A DNA stretch of 64,000 bases, from positions 55,828 through 119,827 of the forward strand of contig CAXLMP010000005.1 of NCBI GenBank assembly GCA_964187655.1, given 5' to 3'. A program made the translations under genes and the position numbers. The notes below the pieces were generated by a model. It saw only the letters and a list, made by a program, of their open reading frames with translations, did no database searches and was not told the origin of the DNA. Below, piece after piece: positions 46,221-55,909 of the stretch (position 1 is the stretch's first letter; each line of letters begins with the position of its first letter). Source of the stretch: Lentimonas sp002292345 (lineage in GTDB: Bacteria; Verrucomicrobiota; Verrucomicrobiia; Opitutales; Coraliomargaritaceae).

Positions 46221-46255
46221 AAAGGCCGAATTCCTAATGAACTCGGCTTTTTTTT
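46221..46255 (+). terminator. Rho-independent terminator of metY
   Basis: GCCGA-ATTC-CTAAT-GAAC-TCGGC with an eight-T run; the stem has one A.C mismatch. It begins about 18 bases after the metY stop. Confidence 0.85.
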
Positions 46256-46523
46256 GAGTCGAAGGGCACGGCATAAAGCCTGCCCCTATGTTTTCCTAGC
46301 GAGCGGGTTTACTGCGCAATCTTTACGAGGGACGCGCCTGCGCGACCCACGCATTAATAGTTGGAGGGAAACGCTCCGTCGTTTCCACCGATAGTTCGAT
46401 ACGGTCCAATCCGACACATGGAAACGACAGAGCGTTTCCCTCTTGTCACTCACTAGCACTTCTTACCTTCACAAGCCGAAGGCGTCACTCCGTGCGCAGC
46501 AATACCTCACTTGCCGAAGGCGC
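46256..46523. other. Intergenic stretch with palindromic elements between metY and nuoN
   Basis: About 270 bases without a gene. It holds the long hairpin at 46364-46442 and, from about 46470, the GCCGAAGGCG motif, which recurs (reverse-complemented) after rho and again inside the last codons of nuoN near 46513. No transposase or coding region is seen. Confidence 0.6.
46364..46442. repeat. Long imperfect hairpin with 24-bp arms
   Basis: Left arm 46364-46387 and right arm 46419-46442 are reverse complements except for one position (arms GAGGGAAACGCTC/GTCGTTTCCA type), with a 31-base loop. It has no T-run and so is probably a palindromic intergenic element. It may also serve as a bidirectional transcription stop between metY and nuoN, which converge here. 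Confidence 0.8.
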
Positions 46524-48026
46524 TTACTGGACGATGGGCAACACACCGGGGAATATACCAACCAACACCGTCGCAACAACCAGTGCACCTAATACGACGC
46601 GATCACAACTGCAGAGCGATCCAGCAGTTTCTTGGGCGCTATCCTTCGAATCGGAGAAATACACTACGCGCACCCACCCAAAGTAATAGTAGATCGAGAT
46701 CACTACACCGAGCACGGAAATTGCCAATAGGCCGTAAAGGTCGGCTTTGTAAGCTGCGATAAAGATGAACAGCTTACCAATGAAGCCACCTAATGGTGGA
46801 ATGCCAGCCAATGAACCTAGACCAACGGCGAGCACACCACTGAGGAACGGACGCTTGCGCGCAAGGTTCTCATAATCTTCAAGCTCTTGGTTGGCATCAT
46901 CTGGACCAGCCATATGCGACATCACCGCAAAGACGGCAAACGACGCTAGCAGATAAGTCACGAGATAGAAGATCACCGCATACTTTGCTTCCGGAATACT
47001 GAGCGCTGCCACCACGCCAACGAGGAGGTAACCAGCATGTGCAATTCCCGAAAGGCCCATCAGGCGTTTGACATTGCGCTGACGCACTGCCGCGAAATTA
47101 CCAAACAGGATGGTCGCTGCTGCGATAAAGGATAGCACCGGAATCATGAACGAAGCCAAACCAATAAACGGACCCGTCAACAGCTGCAGTAATACAATAA
47201 AGCCAGCTGCCTTCGATGCGATCGCAAGATACGCAGTTACAGGAGTGGGAGCACCTTGATAGACGTCAGGCACCCAAATTTGAAACGGCACGGCACCTAT
47301 CTTGAAGCAAATACCGGCGACGACTAGAATGGCTCCGATACGCACCAATACATTATCCTGATGTATCGCGATGAAAGTCTTTAACGCCTCGAAATTAAGC
47401 GAGTCAGCACTCGAGAAGCTCAGTTCTGGGTTCCCCGCAACTCCATAAAGTAGCACAATACCAAACAATAAAATAGAAGAACTCAGCGCACCGAGGATCA
47501 AATATTTCAAGCCCGCTTCGAGCGACAGCGAACTAGTACGGCAATAAGCAACCAATACATAAAATGCAATCGTCACGACTTCGAGCGCCACGAACAACAT
47601 AACAAAATTGGAACTCTGCACCAGCAGCATCATCGCTGCTGCAATTATAATCACTAAGTGGAAGAACTCAGTGCGTGGCAGTTTTTGCTTTAATAAGTAA
47701 ATCTTGCCTAGATAGCAGACGAGAATCGAACTTACCAAGAAAAAGGCTCGCATGATTTGCGTCACATCTGTCTGTACGATCATGCCGCTGAAAAAGGACT
47801 GTCCCTCCACGGTAGAATAAGCCGAGAAACCTAGTGTGACAACAAGGACGAGGACTTGTCCCCAAATCGCAAGACGCGGAATAAGGCCCTGCTCGGATCG
47901 TGGTAAAACCATCTCTGCTCCAAGCAGGCCAAGGGCGAGTACCGCCAACATAATTTCAGGCGTAATTGCAGCCCAGTCATTTGTCACAGTGAAACTGCGC
48001 AGGAATTCGGCGAGAAGCTCGTTCAT
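46524..48026 (-). CDS. nuoN: NADH-quinone oxidoreductase subunit N
   Basis: Antiporter-like membrane subunit of complex I. Seen: about 14 hydrophobic helices, including EVVTIAFYVLVAYCRTSSLSLEAGLKYLILGALSSSILLFG, with a conserved TM Lys in the proton channel, and PFQIWVPDVYQGAPTPVTAYLAIASKAAGF. 500 residues, normal. The start codon coincides with the last base of nuoM (shared at 48026). It is the last gene of the nuo operon. Confidence 0.96.
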   Translation of the reverse strand: MNELLAEFLRSFTVTNDWAAITPEIMLAVLALGLLGAEMVLPRSEQGLIPRLAIWGQVLVLVVTLGFSAYSTVEGQSFFSGMIVQTDVTQIMRAFFLVSSILVCYLGKIYLLKQKLPRTEFFHLVIIIAAAMMLLVQSSNFVMLFVALEVVTIAFYVLVAYCRTSSLSLEAGLKYLILGALSSSILLFGIVLLYGVAGNPELSFSSADSLNFEALKTFIAIHQDNVLVRIGAILVVAGICFKIGAVPFQIWVPDVYQGAPTPVTAYLAIASKAAGFIVLLQLLTGPFIGLASFMIPVLSFIAAATILFGNFAAVRQRNVKRLMGLSGIAHAGYLLVGVVAALSIPEAKYAVIFYLVTYLLASFAVFAVMSHMAGPDDANQELEDYENLARKRPFLSGVLAVGLGSLAGIPPLGGFIGKLFIFIAAYKADLYGLLAISVLGVVISIYYYFGWVRVVYFSDSKDSAQETAGSLCSCDRVVLGALVVATVLVGIFPGVLPIVQ

Positions 48027-49615
48027 TAGTGTGTAACCTCCTTATGTGCTTCGACTGTTTTGGGAACCGCCGCATTGATTTCAATAATCGGCAAAGTACT
48101 TCTAGATGTATAAAGCTGTGACAATTCACCATTGGCTGCATCAGAAAAAAGACGTGGGAAAATGCCGACGACGATCAACGCAATAATCAAAATCAGTGCA
48201 GGAAATCGTTCATGAATCTTGAGATCCACAATCTCATCGCTGTTTATACGATCGGCAAATGCCTCAGTTGGCTTGCCAAAGAAAATATTGGCCACAGCAC
48301 GTAGTCCGTAGATCGCAGAAATAATAATACCGAGCGCGGCTGGTGCGACGATCCACCTCGTCATCTCAGTTTCGGCAAGCGCAGCAAAGATAGTGAACTC
48401 ACCCCAGAAATTACCAAAGCCCGGCAGACCGATGCTCGCCATCGTGCCCGCCACGAAGAAGGCCGCCAAGACTGGCGCCTTAGTCGCCAGACCACCCATC
48501 GATGACATATCGAAAGTCTGACTACGGTGATAGATGCAAGTTGAAAGCATGAATAACAGAGCGACGGACAAACCGTGTGCGATCATCATCAACAACGCAC
48601 CACCGACACCGACGACGGAAAATGTTGCGATCCCGAGAAAGGCATAGCCCATATGCATGACCGAACTATAGCCAAGCATCATCTTCACATCCTTCTGAGC
48701 CATTGTGATCAGACCAATGATGATGATGTTACCCAACGCGAGCCAAACGATCCAGGGGAACCAATGGGCTGCTCCTGCTGGCAACAACGGCGCTCCAATC
48801 TGCAACAGACCATACAGTCCAAATTTCTTGAGTACACCCGCGTGCAGCATTGCCGCACCCGTTGGTGCAGTGGCATAGCCCTTGGGTGCCCAACTGTGGA
48901 ACGGAAAGAGAGATACCAAAATACCGAAGCCAAACAGCAAGAGTGCGAAGATGTTGTTTTGTACGGTGTCGGCAATTGGGCGCGCCGCCAGATACTCACG
49001 CAATGTGATCAGTGAGAACGAATCTGCCCCACTCTGCACATACAGCGCAATCAGACCGATCAACGACAACAACGCACCAAGCGTCAGATAGATCGTCATC
49101 TCAATTGCAGCACCACGCTTACCAGCACCGCCCCACACGCCAATCATAATGAAAGTCGGGATGAGTGCGAATTCGTGGAAGAAGTAGAAAAAGAAAATAT
49201 CAACCGAAGCAAAAGTGCCCATCAAACCGCCGAGCATAAACAATAACAGCGAAAGATACAGGTGTGGACGCTCTGCTTTGGAGAACATCGCATACATCCC
49301 TGCCGCAAAGCCAACGATCCCGGCCAACATGAAGAGCGGCATCGAGATACCATTCAGCCCGAGATGCAAATAGATACCAACTGCTTCCAGACCAGTCGCA
49401 AGACGCAGCTCAAAATTATAACCACCGATAAGCGACGGCTCGAACTGGCAGTAAAGCGCCAAAGCGATAATCAGCGGTGTGGCAAAGCCGACGACGCTGA
49501 CCGCGCGTAGGCTTGACTGGCTAAAACGGGCTCCAAACAGCAAGATCAAGCCCGCAGACAGCGGTGTCAGAATAGCTGCCAAAAGGCAAAGTGATGATGT
49601 ATCGAAGGGAATCAT
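48026..49615 (-). CDS. nuoM: NADH-quinone oxidoreductase subunit M
   Basis: The second antiporter-like subunit. Seen: about 14 helices, FHEFALIPTFIMIGVWGG with the conserved TM5 Glu, FPFHSWAPKGYATAPTGAAMLHAGVLKKFGLYG (TM7-8 channel with Lys and the broken helix) and HMGYAFLGIATFSVVG. 529 residues. The end of its frame overlaps the nuoN start by a base. Confidence 0.96.
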   Translation of the reverse strand: MIPFDTSSLCLLAAILTPLSAGLILLFGARFSQSSLRAVSVVGFATPLIIALALYCQFEPSLIGGYNFELRLATGLEAVGIYLHLGLNGISMPLFMLAGIVGFAAGMYAMFSKAERPHLYLSLLLFMLGGLMGTFASVDIFFFYFFHEFALIPTFIMIGVWGGAGKRGAAIEMTIYLTLGALLSLIGLIALYVQSGADSFSLITLREYLAARPIADTVQNNIFALLLFGFGILVSLFPFHSWAPKGYATAPTGAAMLHAGVLKKFGLYGLLQIGAPLLPAGAAHWFPWIVWLALGNIIIIGLITMAQKDVKMMLGYSSVMHMGYAFLGIATFSVVGVGGALLMMIAHGLSVALLFMLSTCIYHRSQTFDMSSMGGLATKAPVLAAFFVAGTMASIGLPGFGNFWGEFTIFAALAETEMTRWIVAPAALGIIISAIYGLRAVANIFFGKPTEAFADRINSDEIVDLKIHERFPALILIIALIVVGIFPRLFSDAANGELSQLYTSRSTLPIIEINAAVPKTVEAHKEVTH

Positions 49616-49648
49616 ATCTATCTAAATTGAAAAATCGTTCACCTATTA

Positions 49649-51502
49649 TTATAGAACCACACCAGTAGCGAGCGCCCAAAGGAGGATAATTCCAGCAAGG
49701 AACCAATAAACATAGCCGTGAATATTACCGACATGTAGTGAGCGTGAGCATGCGCCCACCAGACCAACCAAGCCGGCACTGCCACGGACGAAGAGTCCTT
49801 TGATTAGGAATACATCGAGGAAGCTAAGAAGCACCGCGACACGCTGCTGAATCTTCGCGACGTAGAAACCGTAGATTTCGTCGAACCACAGACGGGCTTT
49901 GAGGAATTCGTAAACAGACTTCGCTCGGTTCTGCAGCGCATCACCGTTTTTACCGACACCGTAGAAGAAAAACGACCCTAACAGACCAACGATCCATGCA
50001 GTCGAGCCGAGAATCATGACCTTACTGTGCATCGCGTCGTGCCCTTCAGCGTGATGCAGGTGCTCTAAATTTTCGCGAATGATCTCACCAGTTGCTTCGG
50101 GCCAAACTTCGATCCAACCACCAACAACCGAGAGCACTGCCAAGATAATCAATGGCAACACCATACTGAAACCGCTCTCATGTGCATGCGAAGCTGCATC
50201 CGACTTTGGCTCGCCAAAGAAGACGATCCAAACCAAGCGCCCCATGTAACCCGCGGTCAAAAAAGCACCGAGCGTCAACAATGCAAAAATCGCAGTGCTA
50301 TTGAGTCCACCTGCAACCAGAATCGCGTCTTTAGAATAGAAACCAGCAAAACCATACACGCCACAGAGAGCCAGCACTCCAATGAAGAAAGTAATCGAAG
50401 TGATTGGCATTTTCTTAAGGATACCGCCCATTTTGAAAATATCTTGCTCGTGGTGGCAGCCATGAATGATCGAACCCGCACCCAGGAACAACAGTGCCTT
50501 AAAGAAGGCGTGCGTGATCAGGTGGAACAATGCGATCCCGGCGAATCCCAGACCAAACGCAGCCGACATATAGCCGAGCTGTGAGAGCGTTGAGTATGCC
50601 AGAATCTTCTTAATATCATTCTGACCATACGCGCAGAAGCCTGCATAAACGGCAACCGACGTGCCGAGAATGGCAATGCCACCAAGCACCGATTCAGGAA
50701 AGAGGAAGGCGATACGGATCAGGAAGTAAACACCGGCAGCGACCATTGTTGCCGCGTGAATCAGGGCAGAAACTGGAGTGGGGCCTGCCATTGCATCTGG
50801 CAACCAGACATGCAACGGAAACTGCGCGGACTTTCCGATGAAGCCACACATGAGCAATGCAGCGATTACCCAGCTGATTAGGCTAGGATCAGCGTTCACC
50901 GCTGCGCCCATTGCTTCGATGTTAGTGGTGCCGAAGTGCCAGTAAGCATAGACGATACCGATGAGGAAACCGAGGTCGCCGATACGATTGACGATGAATG
51001 CCTTCTTCGAAGCCGCCGCGGCATCGTCTGTATCCAGATAGTGGCCGATCAGCATGTATGAACTAAAGCCGACCAACTCCCAGAAGACAAAGATCATGAT
51101 CAAGTTGTCCGCGAGGATGATCCCCAACATGGAAAACATGAAAATCGACAGACCACCAAAAAAACGGCCCTTAGCCTTGTCGTCCGCCATGTATCCAAGA
51201 CTAAACACGTGGATCAGCAAACCCACAAAAGCAACCATCGCCAGCATCGTGGCCGCAACACCGTCAAACAGGAAGCCCATCGACACTGTGAAATTACCAA
51301 AGCTCAACCACTCGATCGCAGCACGAATCGGCTCCGCTTCATTGGCTTTGATTGCCAAATAACTGAAAACACAGATGCCAGCAGCCGCAGCGACAGATAG
51401 GTAGGAAGCCAGAGTTCCTCGGCGGCGCAAGAAACAAGCAATCAGCACTGCCGAGAGCAATGGCGCAAGAAGAGCGGCGAGAAGTATTTGAGCAGCGGTC
51501 AT
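49649..51502 (-). CDS. nuoL: NADH-quinone oxidoreductase subunit L
   Basis: Largest antiporter-like subunit, with the lateral helix HL clamping the other antiporters. Seen: GVAATMLAMVAFVGLLIHVFSLGYM, FFVFWELVGFSSYMLIG with Glu, QFPLHVWLPDAMAGPTPVSALIHAATMVAAGVYFLIR, and a long hydrophobic C-terminal helix. 617 residues. It overlaps none of its neighbours; nuoK ends 4 bases upstream. Confidence 0.96.
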   Translation of the reverse strand: MTAAQILLAALLAPLLSAVLIACFLRRRGTLASYLSVAAAAGICVFSYLAIKANEAEPIRAAIEWLSFGNFTVSMGFLFDGVAATMLAMVAFVGLLIHVFSLGYMADDKAKGRFFGGLSIFMFSMLGIILADNLIMIFVFWELVGFSSYMLIGHYLDTDDAAAASKKAFIVNRIGDLGFLIGIVYAYWHFGTTNIEAMGAAVNADPSLISWVIAALLMCGFIGKSAQFPLHVWLPDAMAGPTPVSALIHAATMVAAGVYFLIRIAFLFPESVLGGIAILGTSVAVYAGFCAYGQNDIKKILAYSTLSQLGYMSAAFGLGFAGIALFHLITHAFFKALLFLGAGSIIHGCHHEQDIFKMGGILKKMPITSITFFIGVLALCGVYGFAGFYSKDAILVAGGLNSTAIFALLTLGAFLTAGYMGRLVWIVFFGEPKSDAASHAHESGFSMVLPLIILAVLSVVGGWIEVWPEATGEIIRENLEHLHHAEGHDAMHSKVMILGSTAWIVGLLGSFFFYGVGKNGDALQNRAKSVYEFLKARLWFDEIYGFYVAKIQQRVAVLLSFLDVFLIKGLFVRGSAGLVGLVGACSRSLHVGNIHGYVYWFLAGIILLWALATGVVL

Positions 51503-51506
51503 GATA

Positions 51507-51812
51507 CTAATGGCTCAGCGCATTCAATTGGTCGACCATTACGGACTGACGACGTCGGAACAGTGCGACGATGATGGCCAGTCCAAGCGCGACTTCGGCA
51601 GCCGCCACTGTAATGATAAAGAAGACGAAAAGGTTACCGTCCATTGTTCCGTTGTAACGAGAGAATGCGACGAATGCCAAATTCACGGCATTGAGCATGA
51701 GCTCAAGCGACATGTAAATGACAAGCGTGTTTTGACGCAGGGTCACCCCGAGTAGCCCCACTGCGAAAAGCAGTCCGGCTACGATGAGAAAAGCATTAAG
51801 TCCGACAGTCAT
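51507..51812 (-). CDS. nuoK: NADH-quinone oxidoreductase subunit K
   Basis: A 101-residue, three-helix membrane subunit. Seen: NTLVIYMSLELMLNAVNLAFV with the conserved Glu of TM2 (SLELMLNA), and FVFFIITVAAAEVALGLAIIVALFRRR with the Glu of TM3. Both carboxylates of the E channel are present. Normal length. Starts 31 bases after the nuoJ stop; overlapped by nothing. Confidence 0.96.
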   Translation of the reverse strand: MTVGLNAFLIVAGLLFAVGLLGVTLRQNTLVIYMSLELMLNAVNLAFVAFSRYNGTMDGNLFVFFIITVAAAEVALGLAIIVALFRRRQSVMVDQLNALSH

Positions 51813-51843
51813 GTTAAATAGCTAATAAAATTATAAATAATGA

Positions 51844-52392
51844 CTAATCTTCCGCGATATCGTATTTTTTCGACACAACGATCACGCCGATCATAGCGGC
51901 AAGAAGAAGGAATCCTGCCACTTGGAATGGCAGCATGTATTTAGTAAACAGGCTGTAGCCAAAAGACTTGGAGGATGTGGTAAATGGCACGCCACTATTA
52001 AATACCTCAGGATTTTCGGAGACGGCTGACAGGCCAGGCTCTGGAAGATGGGCGCCAGAGAAGGCAGAAAAAACCAGCATGACAAGCAGCAAGAAGCCAA
52101 TCGCAGATGCACCAATGGTCAGTTTATCGTTATATTCGGTAGCACCACCCTCCCCTTTATCGACATCGAGAAGCATGATAATAAAAAGGAATAGCACCAT
52201 GACTGCCCCCGCGTAGACCACCACTTGAATGACCGCGAGGAAGTAGGCTTCCAACAGAACAAAGAGCGCTGCAGTGCCGATGAAAGCCACGATCATGCAC
52301 ATGGCTCCATTTACCGCATTCGGGGTAAGGACCATCAGCACCGCCGCAATCAGCGTAATCACTGAGAAGACGTAAAAAAGTATGTCTAACAT
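51844..52392 (-). CDS. nuoJ: NADH-quinone oxidoreductase subunit J
   Basis: Five-helix membrane subunit taking part in proton-channel gating. Seen: YFLAVIQVVVYAGAVMVLFLFIIMLL, the conserved TM3 pi-helix region with a Tyr-Ala-Gly-Ala motif. 182 residues, normal. The ATG is preceded by a heptamer-phased repeat rather than a Shine-Dalgarno sequence. Confidence 0.95.
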   Translation of the reverse strand: MLDILFYVFSVITLIAAVLMVLTPNAVNGAMCMIVAFIGTAALFVLLEAYFLAVIQVVVYAGAVMVLFLFIIMLLDVDKGEGGATEYNDKLTIGASAIGFLLLVMLVFSAFSGAHLPEPGLSAVSENPEVFNSGVPFTTSSKSFGYSLFTKYMLPFQVAGFLLLAAMIGVIVVSKKYDIAED

Positions 52393-52398
52393 TGGGTG

Positions 52399-52433
52399 AG
52401 AATTAGGGATTTAGAATTTAAAATTTGGGAATC
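52399..52433 (-). repeat. Heptamer-phased A/T-rich repeat upstream of nuoJ
   Basis: On the minus strand: GATTCCC, AAATTTT, AAATTCT, AAATCCC, TAATTCT, then CACCCA and the ATG. The AAAT start recurs at a strict 7-base interval. It lies in the nuoI-nuoJ gap, which otherwise holds no gene. Confidence 0.75.
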
Positions 52434-52500
52434 AAGACGTAGGATTTATAATGAATCTGCGCAGGGTCATCCTTTCGTCATTCCTGATTTATAATTTGAT

Positions 52501-53049
52501 TTAATGAGTATTACCCGCTGCTTCAGCGGCTTTTTTCTTGTCCCACTTGTGGTGTTGATCCGGTAAGGTTCCACCTAGTTCGTAAAGCTTGTCCTTTTTA
52601 TTAATCATCTCTTCGCGAGTGTAACCGGACATTGAAAAAATATCTTTTAGGAAAATAGCTTCTTCGGGGCACACTTCTTGGCAAAGACCACAATAAATGC
52701 AGCGTAGCATATTGATATCAAATTCTTTCGGCGCTTTTTCAACGTGTGCACGATCTGGCTCAGCTTCGGCATCGATCTCACCGGGGATGATCTTAATTGC
52801 CTTCGGTGGGCAAACGAATTCACACAACTGGCAAGAGACACACTTTTCACGACCATTCGGGTCCTTAACAAGTGTGGGTACGCCACGATAATTTTCAGGG
52901 ATGACAGGACGCTGCTCAGGATACTCCAGAGTGATCGTCTTAGCAAACATCGCTGCCAGAGTGGTCTTCAACCCTGCAACGATTTGCGGAATAAATGTTC
53001 TTTCCGCGAAAGTGAGCGGTTTACGCTCTAAAACTTTTGTCTTAGCCAT
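52501..53049 (-). CDS. nuoI: NADH-quinone oxidoreductase subunit I
   Basis: Peripheral subunit with two [4Fe-4S] clusters (N6a, N6b). Seen: CVSCQLCEFVCPPKAI and CIYCGLCQEVCPEEAIF, each with CxxCxxCxxxCP. 182 residues, normal. The C-terminus carries a Lys/His-rich tail. Starts 12 bases after nuoH. Confidence 0.97.
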   Translation of the reverse strand: MAKTKVLERKPLTFAERTFIPQIVAGLKTTLAAMFAKTITLEYPEQRPVIPENYRGVPTLVKDPNGREKCVSCQLCEFVCPPKAIKIIPGEIDAEAEPDRAHVEKAPKEFDINMLRCIYCGLCQEVCPEEAIFLKDIFSMSGYTREEMINKKDKLYELGGTLPDQHHKWDKKKAAEAAGNTH

Positions 53050-53061
53050 ACTAGTTGCGTT

Positions 53062-54168
53062 TTAAAGTGTGTCGTAGATCGCGATAAATAGTGTATTAAG
53101 GATCAAATTACCGATCGCAAGTGGTAACAAAATCTTCCAGCCGAGTGCCATCACTTGGTCATAGCGGAAGCGAGGTAGCGTCCAACGTACCCAAATGAAG
53201 AAGAAGATCATAAAGAAGACCTTGGCCATAAACCACAGCACCGAAAGCACTGCGCCGAACTGACTGGCGCCCCAAGGATCTGCCATTCCTGGTAGGAAAT
53301 TCCAGCCCCCGAGGAACAGCAATACGAACAATGCCGAGCCCATGATGACGTGCGCATACTCGGCTACGAAGAACAGCCCGAATTTGAAGCAACCATACTC
53401 GGTATGGAAGCCACCGACGAGGTCGGTTTCCGACTCGGCCATATCGAATGGTAGGCGATTGGTTTCCGCAAAGACGGAGACCAGAAAGATCAATGCAGAC
53501 AATGGCTGCCAAATGACCAACCAAAGTCCTGATTGTGCCTCGACAACACCGAAGAGCGTCAGACCGTAATCTGTGCCAGGCGCAGAAGCCCACATAAATA
53601 CCGGTAGGATCGAAAGCCCCATCGCCAGTTCATAAGAGACCATTTGAGCAGATGCACGGATCGCACCAAGAAACGGATACTTACTATTGGAGGACCAACC
53701 AGCTAGGACAATGCCGTACACACCTAGTGAAGAGACACCTAAGATGAAAAGCATACCAACGTCGATATTAGCTAGTACCAGAGGTTGCACGACACCGGAT
53801 GGATCAACAAAGCGACCAAACGGCAACACCACCATTGTCGTGAGTGCTGGCGCCAAAGCCAAAATCGGAGCCAAATAGTAATAACCCTTCTTCACGTGAC
53901 CCGGAGTAATTTCTTCCTTAAATAGGAATTTCAAGCCGTCTGCGACGGGTTGGAAAATACCCAAGCGCGTCAGGATATTACCGAGAATCGGAATATGCCC
54001 GAGCAACGGCAGACGTGTACGATTCGGGCCAGTGCGGCCTTGAATCCAACTGGAAACCTTGCGCTCTGCGAGAACGGAGTAACTGCAAAGTCCCATAAAG
54101 ACCGAGATCATCGCGACTGAGAAAACAATCGGTAATGTAAACGGTAGTGTATTGGTTATAAATTCCAT
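53062..54168 (-). CDS. nuoH: NADH-quinone oxidoreductase subunit H
   Basis: The quinone-site membrane subunit. Seen: eight helices, SSWIQGRTGPNRTRLPLLG near the N-terminus (conserved GPNR), ISLAPFG-like LVLANIDVGML, the acidic AETNRLPFDMAESETDLVGGFHTEYG loop that lines the quinone channel, and WVRWTLPRFRYDQVM. 368 residues. It starts 15 bases after nuoG. Confidence 0.97.
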   Translation of the reverse strand: MEFITNTLPFTLPIVFSVAMISVFMGLCSYSVLAERKVSSWIQGRTGPNRTRLPLLGHIPILGNILTRLGIFQPVADGLKFLFKEEITPGHVKKGYYYLAPILALAPALTTMVVLPFGRFVDPSGVVQPLVLANIDVGMLFILGVSSLGVYGIVLAGWSSNSKYPFLGAIRASAQMVSYELAMGLSILPVFMWASAPGTDYGLTLFGVVEAQSGLWLVIWQPLSALIFLVSVFAETNRLPFDMAESETDLVGGFHTEYGCFKFGLFFVAEYAHVIMGSALFVLLFLGGWNFLPGMADPWGASQFGAVLSVLWFMAKVFFMIFFFIWVRWTLPRFRYDQVMALGWKILLPLAIGNLILNTLFIAIYDTL

Positions 54169-54183
54169 ATCCGGAAATTTGCT

Positions 54184-55905
54184 TTAAGCTTGAGTGGTCG
54201 CGGTTTGCGCCTCCTTAAACGCGACTGGATCGAACTTTAAATTCTTGGTTTCAACGAACGGTAGATCAATGAACGGAGTCGGATCAAGCGCGACGCCCTC
54301 GTCGGAAATACCACGCCAAGTGAGTCCCGCAAAAGCACCAATCTGCTCAGCGATCCGCTGCCATGCGACGTCGATCGTCAATGCGCTTGGCTTTTCATCG
54401 CCTAAGTTAGCCACGATTTCTTCCAACACGGTAATGTCGGATTGAATACCACGTGGCCCAGGCACCGCAGCCTTAAATTTCTGCAGGCGGAAACTTTGAT
54501 TCACGAATGAACCATCTTTCTCGTAGACCATCAAAGATGGACAAACGATATTTGCTACCTGGCTCACTGCATTTGCATGTGTACCAAAGTAAACGAGCTT
54601 CACCTTAGAGAGTAGATCAGAAGAAATGCCGAGCTTCGTGACGTCTTCGTTCACGACCACAAGTGTATTGATCGCACCTGAGTTGATCTCACCTGCCAGC
54701 AAAGACAATTCCGCCTCTGGGAGTTTTGTGATCAAGCCATTAAGCAGCGCACCTCGAAGATTTGGAGTACGTTCTTCGGACAAGAGAATGCCATCACCAG
54801 ATCCAATATGATTCACCAACGAGACGGATGCACCACAACGATCTGCCATCATACGGTAGAAGAACTGCTCCTCGACCGAACTACTGGCGGAACCAATTAA
54901 TGCCACACCACCAGTCTTCAAAAGGTCCGCAGCGGCCTGCGCAGTTTCAGCGATAGTCTGGTGCACACCTTCGATAGTGTAATGGGTAAGGCGATCATCC
55001 GACTCGGATGCTTTGAAAAGTTCACGACCTGAGTCGGTCATCCATGTATCATTCACCGCATCATTACGTCGTGGCGTGATACGGTAAATTTTACCTTCGC
55101 GACTCCAGATTTCTGTATTCGCACCAATACTACTCTCGGTGCAAATACTGTTGGTACGCTTAAGAAACCAAACACGCATCTTAAAACGAAAGTCCGTGCT
55201 GGTGAGCGCACCCACTGGGCAAATATCAACTGTATTGAGCGAATAGTTGTGCTCCAACCCTTTACCTGGGTAGCAAGTCAGCGTTGAGTAAGTGCCACGA
55301 TCAACAAAACCGAGCACGTCTTCGCCTGCGATTTCTTTAGAGAAACGCACACAACGAGAGCAGAGAATACAGCGCTCATCATCAAGAGTGACTCGCGAAC
55401 CAAGCTTAGTGCGCTTCGGTTTTACATTCTTTTGCTCGATGAAACGGCTATAACCTCGGCCGTGTTCAGCAGAAAACTCCTGCAAGCGACACTCCCCAGC
55501 TTGGTCACAAATCGGGCAATCTAGGGGGTGATTGATCAACAAAAATTCAGTCACGCCATTGCGGGACTCTTTGACTATTTCAGAATTCGTGCGGATGTGC
55601 ATACCAGGCGATGCGTTTGTCGCACAAGCGATCGTCGGCTTTGGCATCCAACCGATCTTTTGCACACCATTCTCATCGAGAACGGCCTCGCCAGTTCCGC
55701 GGTCACGCATCGGCATGCCCATTTCAACCATACACATGCGGCAATTACCCGCGATCGATAGTTTTGGGTGATAGCAGTAATGCGGCACTTCCTTGCCTTT
55801 ACCAGCAATCTTCACCGCTTCGATGATATTGATGCCCTTAGGCACATCAATGTCCTGCCCATCAATATTGATGGTGATGTTTTCGACTATGCTTTGAATT
55901 TCCAT
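54184..55905 (-). CDS. nuoG: NADH-quinone oxidoreductase subunit G, short form
   Basis: Peripheral iron-sulfur subunit. Seen: [2Fe-2S] ligands in YCYHPKLSIAGNCRMC and IACAT, N4/N5 ligands in HPLDCPICDQAGEC, and CILCSRC...ICPVGAL. The site that may carry N7 elsewhere reads SICTESSIGAN, lacking the extra cysteines. 573 residues: the molybdopterin-like C-terminal domain is short and degenerate. The start overlaps nothing; nuoF ends 4 bases upstream. Confidence 0.95.
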   Translation of the reverse strand: MEIQSIVENITINIDGQDIDVPKGINIIEAVKIAGKGKEVPHYCYHPKLSIAGNCRMCMVEMGMPMRDRGTGEAVLDENGVQKIGWMPKPTIACATNASPGMHIRTNSEIVKESRNGVTEFLLINHPLDCPICDQAGECRLQEFSAEHGRGYSRFIEQKNVKPKRTKLGSRVTLDDERCILCSRCVRFSKEIAGEDVLGFVDRGTYSTLTCYPGKGLEHNYSLNTVDICPVGALTSTDFRFKMRVWFLKRTNSICTESSIGANTEIWSREGKIYRITPRRNDAVNDTWMTDSGRELFKASESDDRLTHYTIEGVHQTIAETAQAAADLLKTGGVALIGSASSSVEEQFFYRMMADRCGASVSLVNHIGSGDGILLSEERTPNLRGALLNGLITKLPEAELSLLAGEINSGAINTLVVVNEDVTKLGISSDLLSKVKLVYFGTHANAVSQVANIVCPSLMVYEKDGSFVNQSFRLQKFKAAVPGPRGIQSDITVLEEIVANLGDEKPSALTIDVAWQRIAEQIGAFAGLTWRGISDEGVALDPTPFIDLPFVETKNLKFDPVAFKEAQTATTQA

Positions 55906-55909
55906 GGTC

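Noticed and set aside
46364..46442. Long hairpin as a transposon end pair or CRISPR-like repeat
   Set aside because: There is only one hairpin, no repeat-spacer pattern and no transposase nearby.
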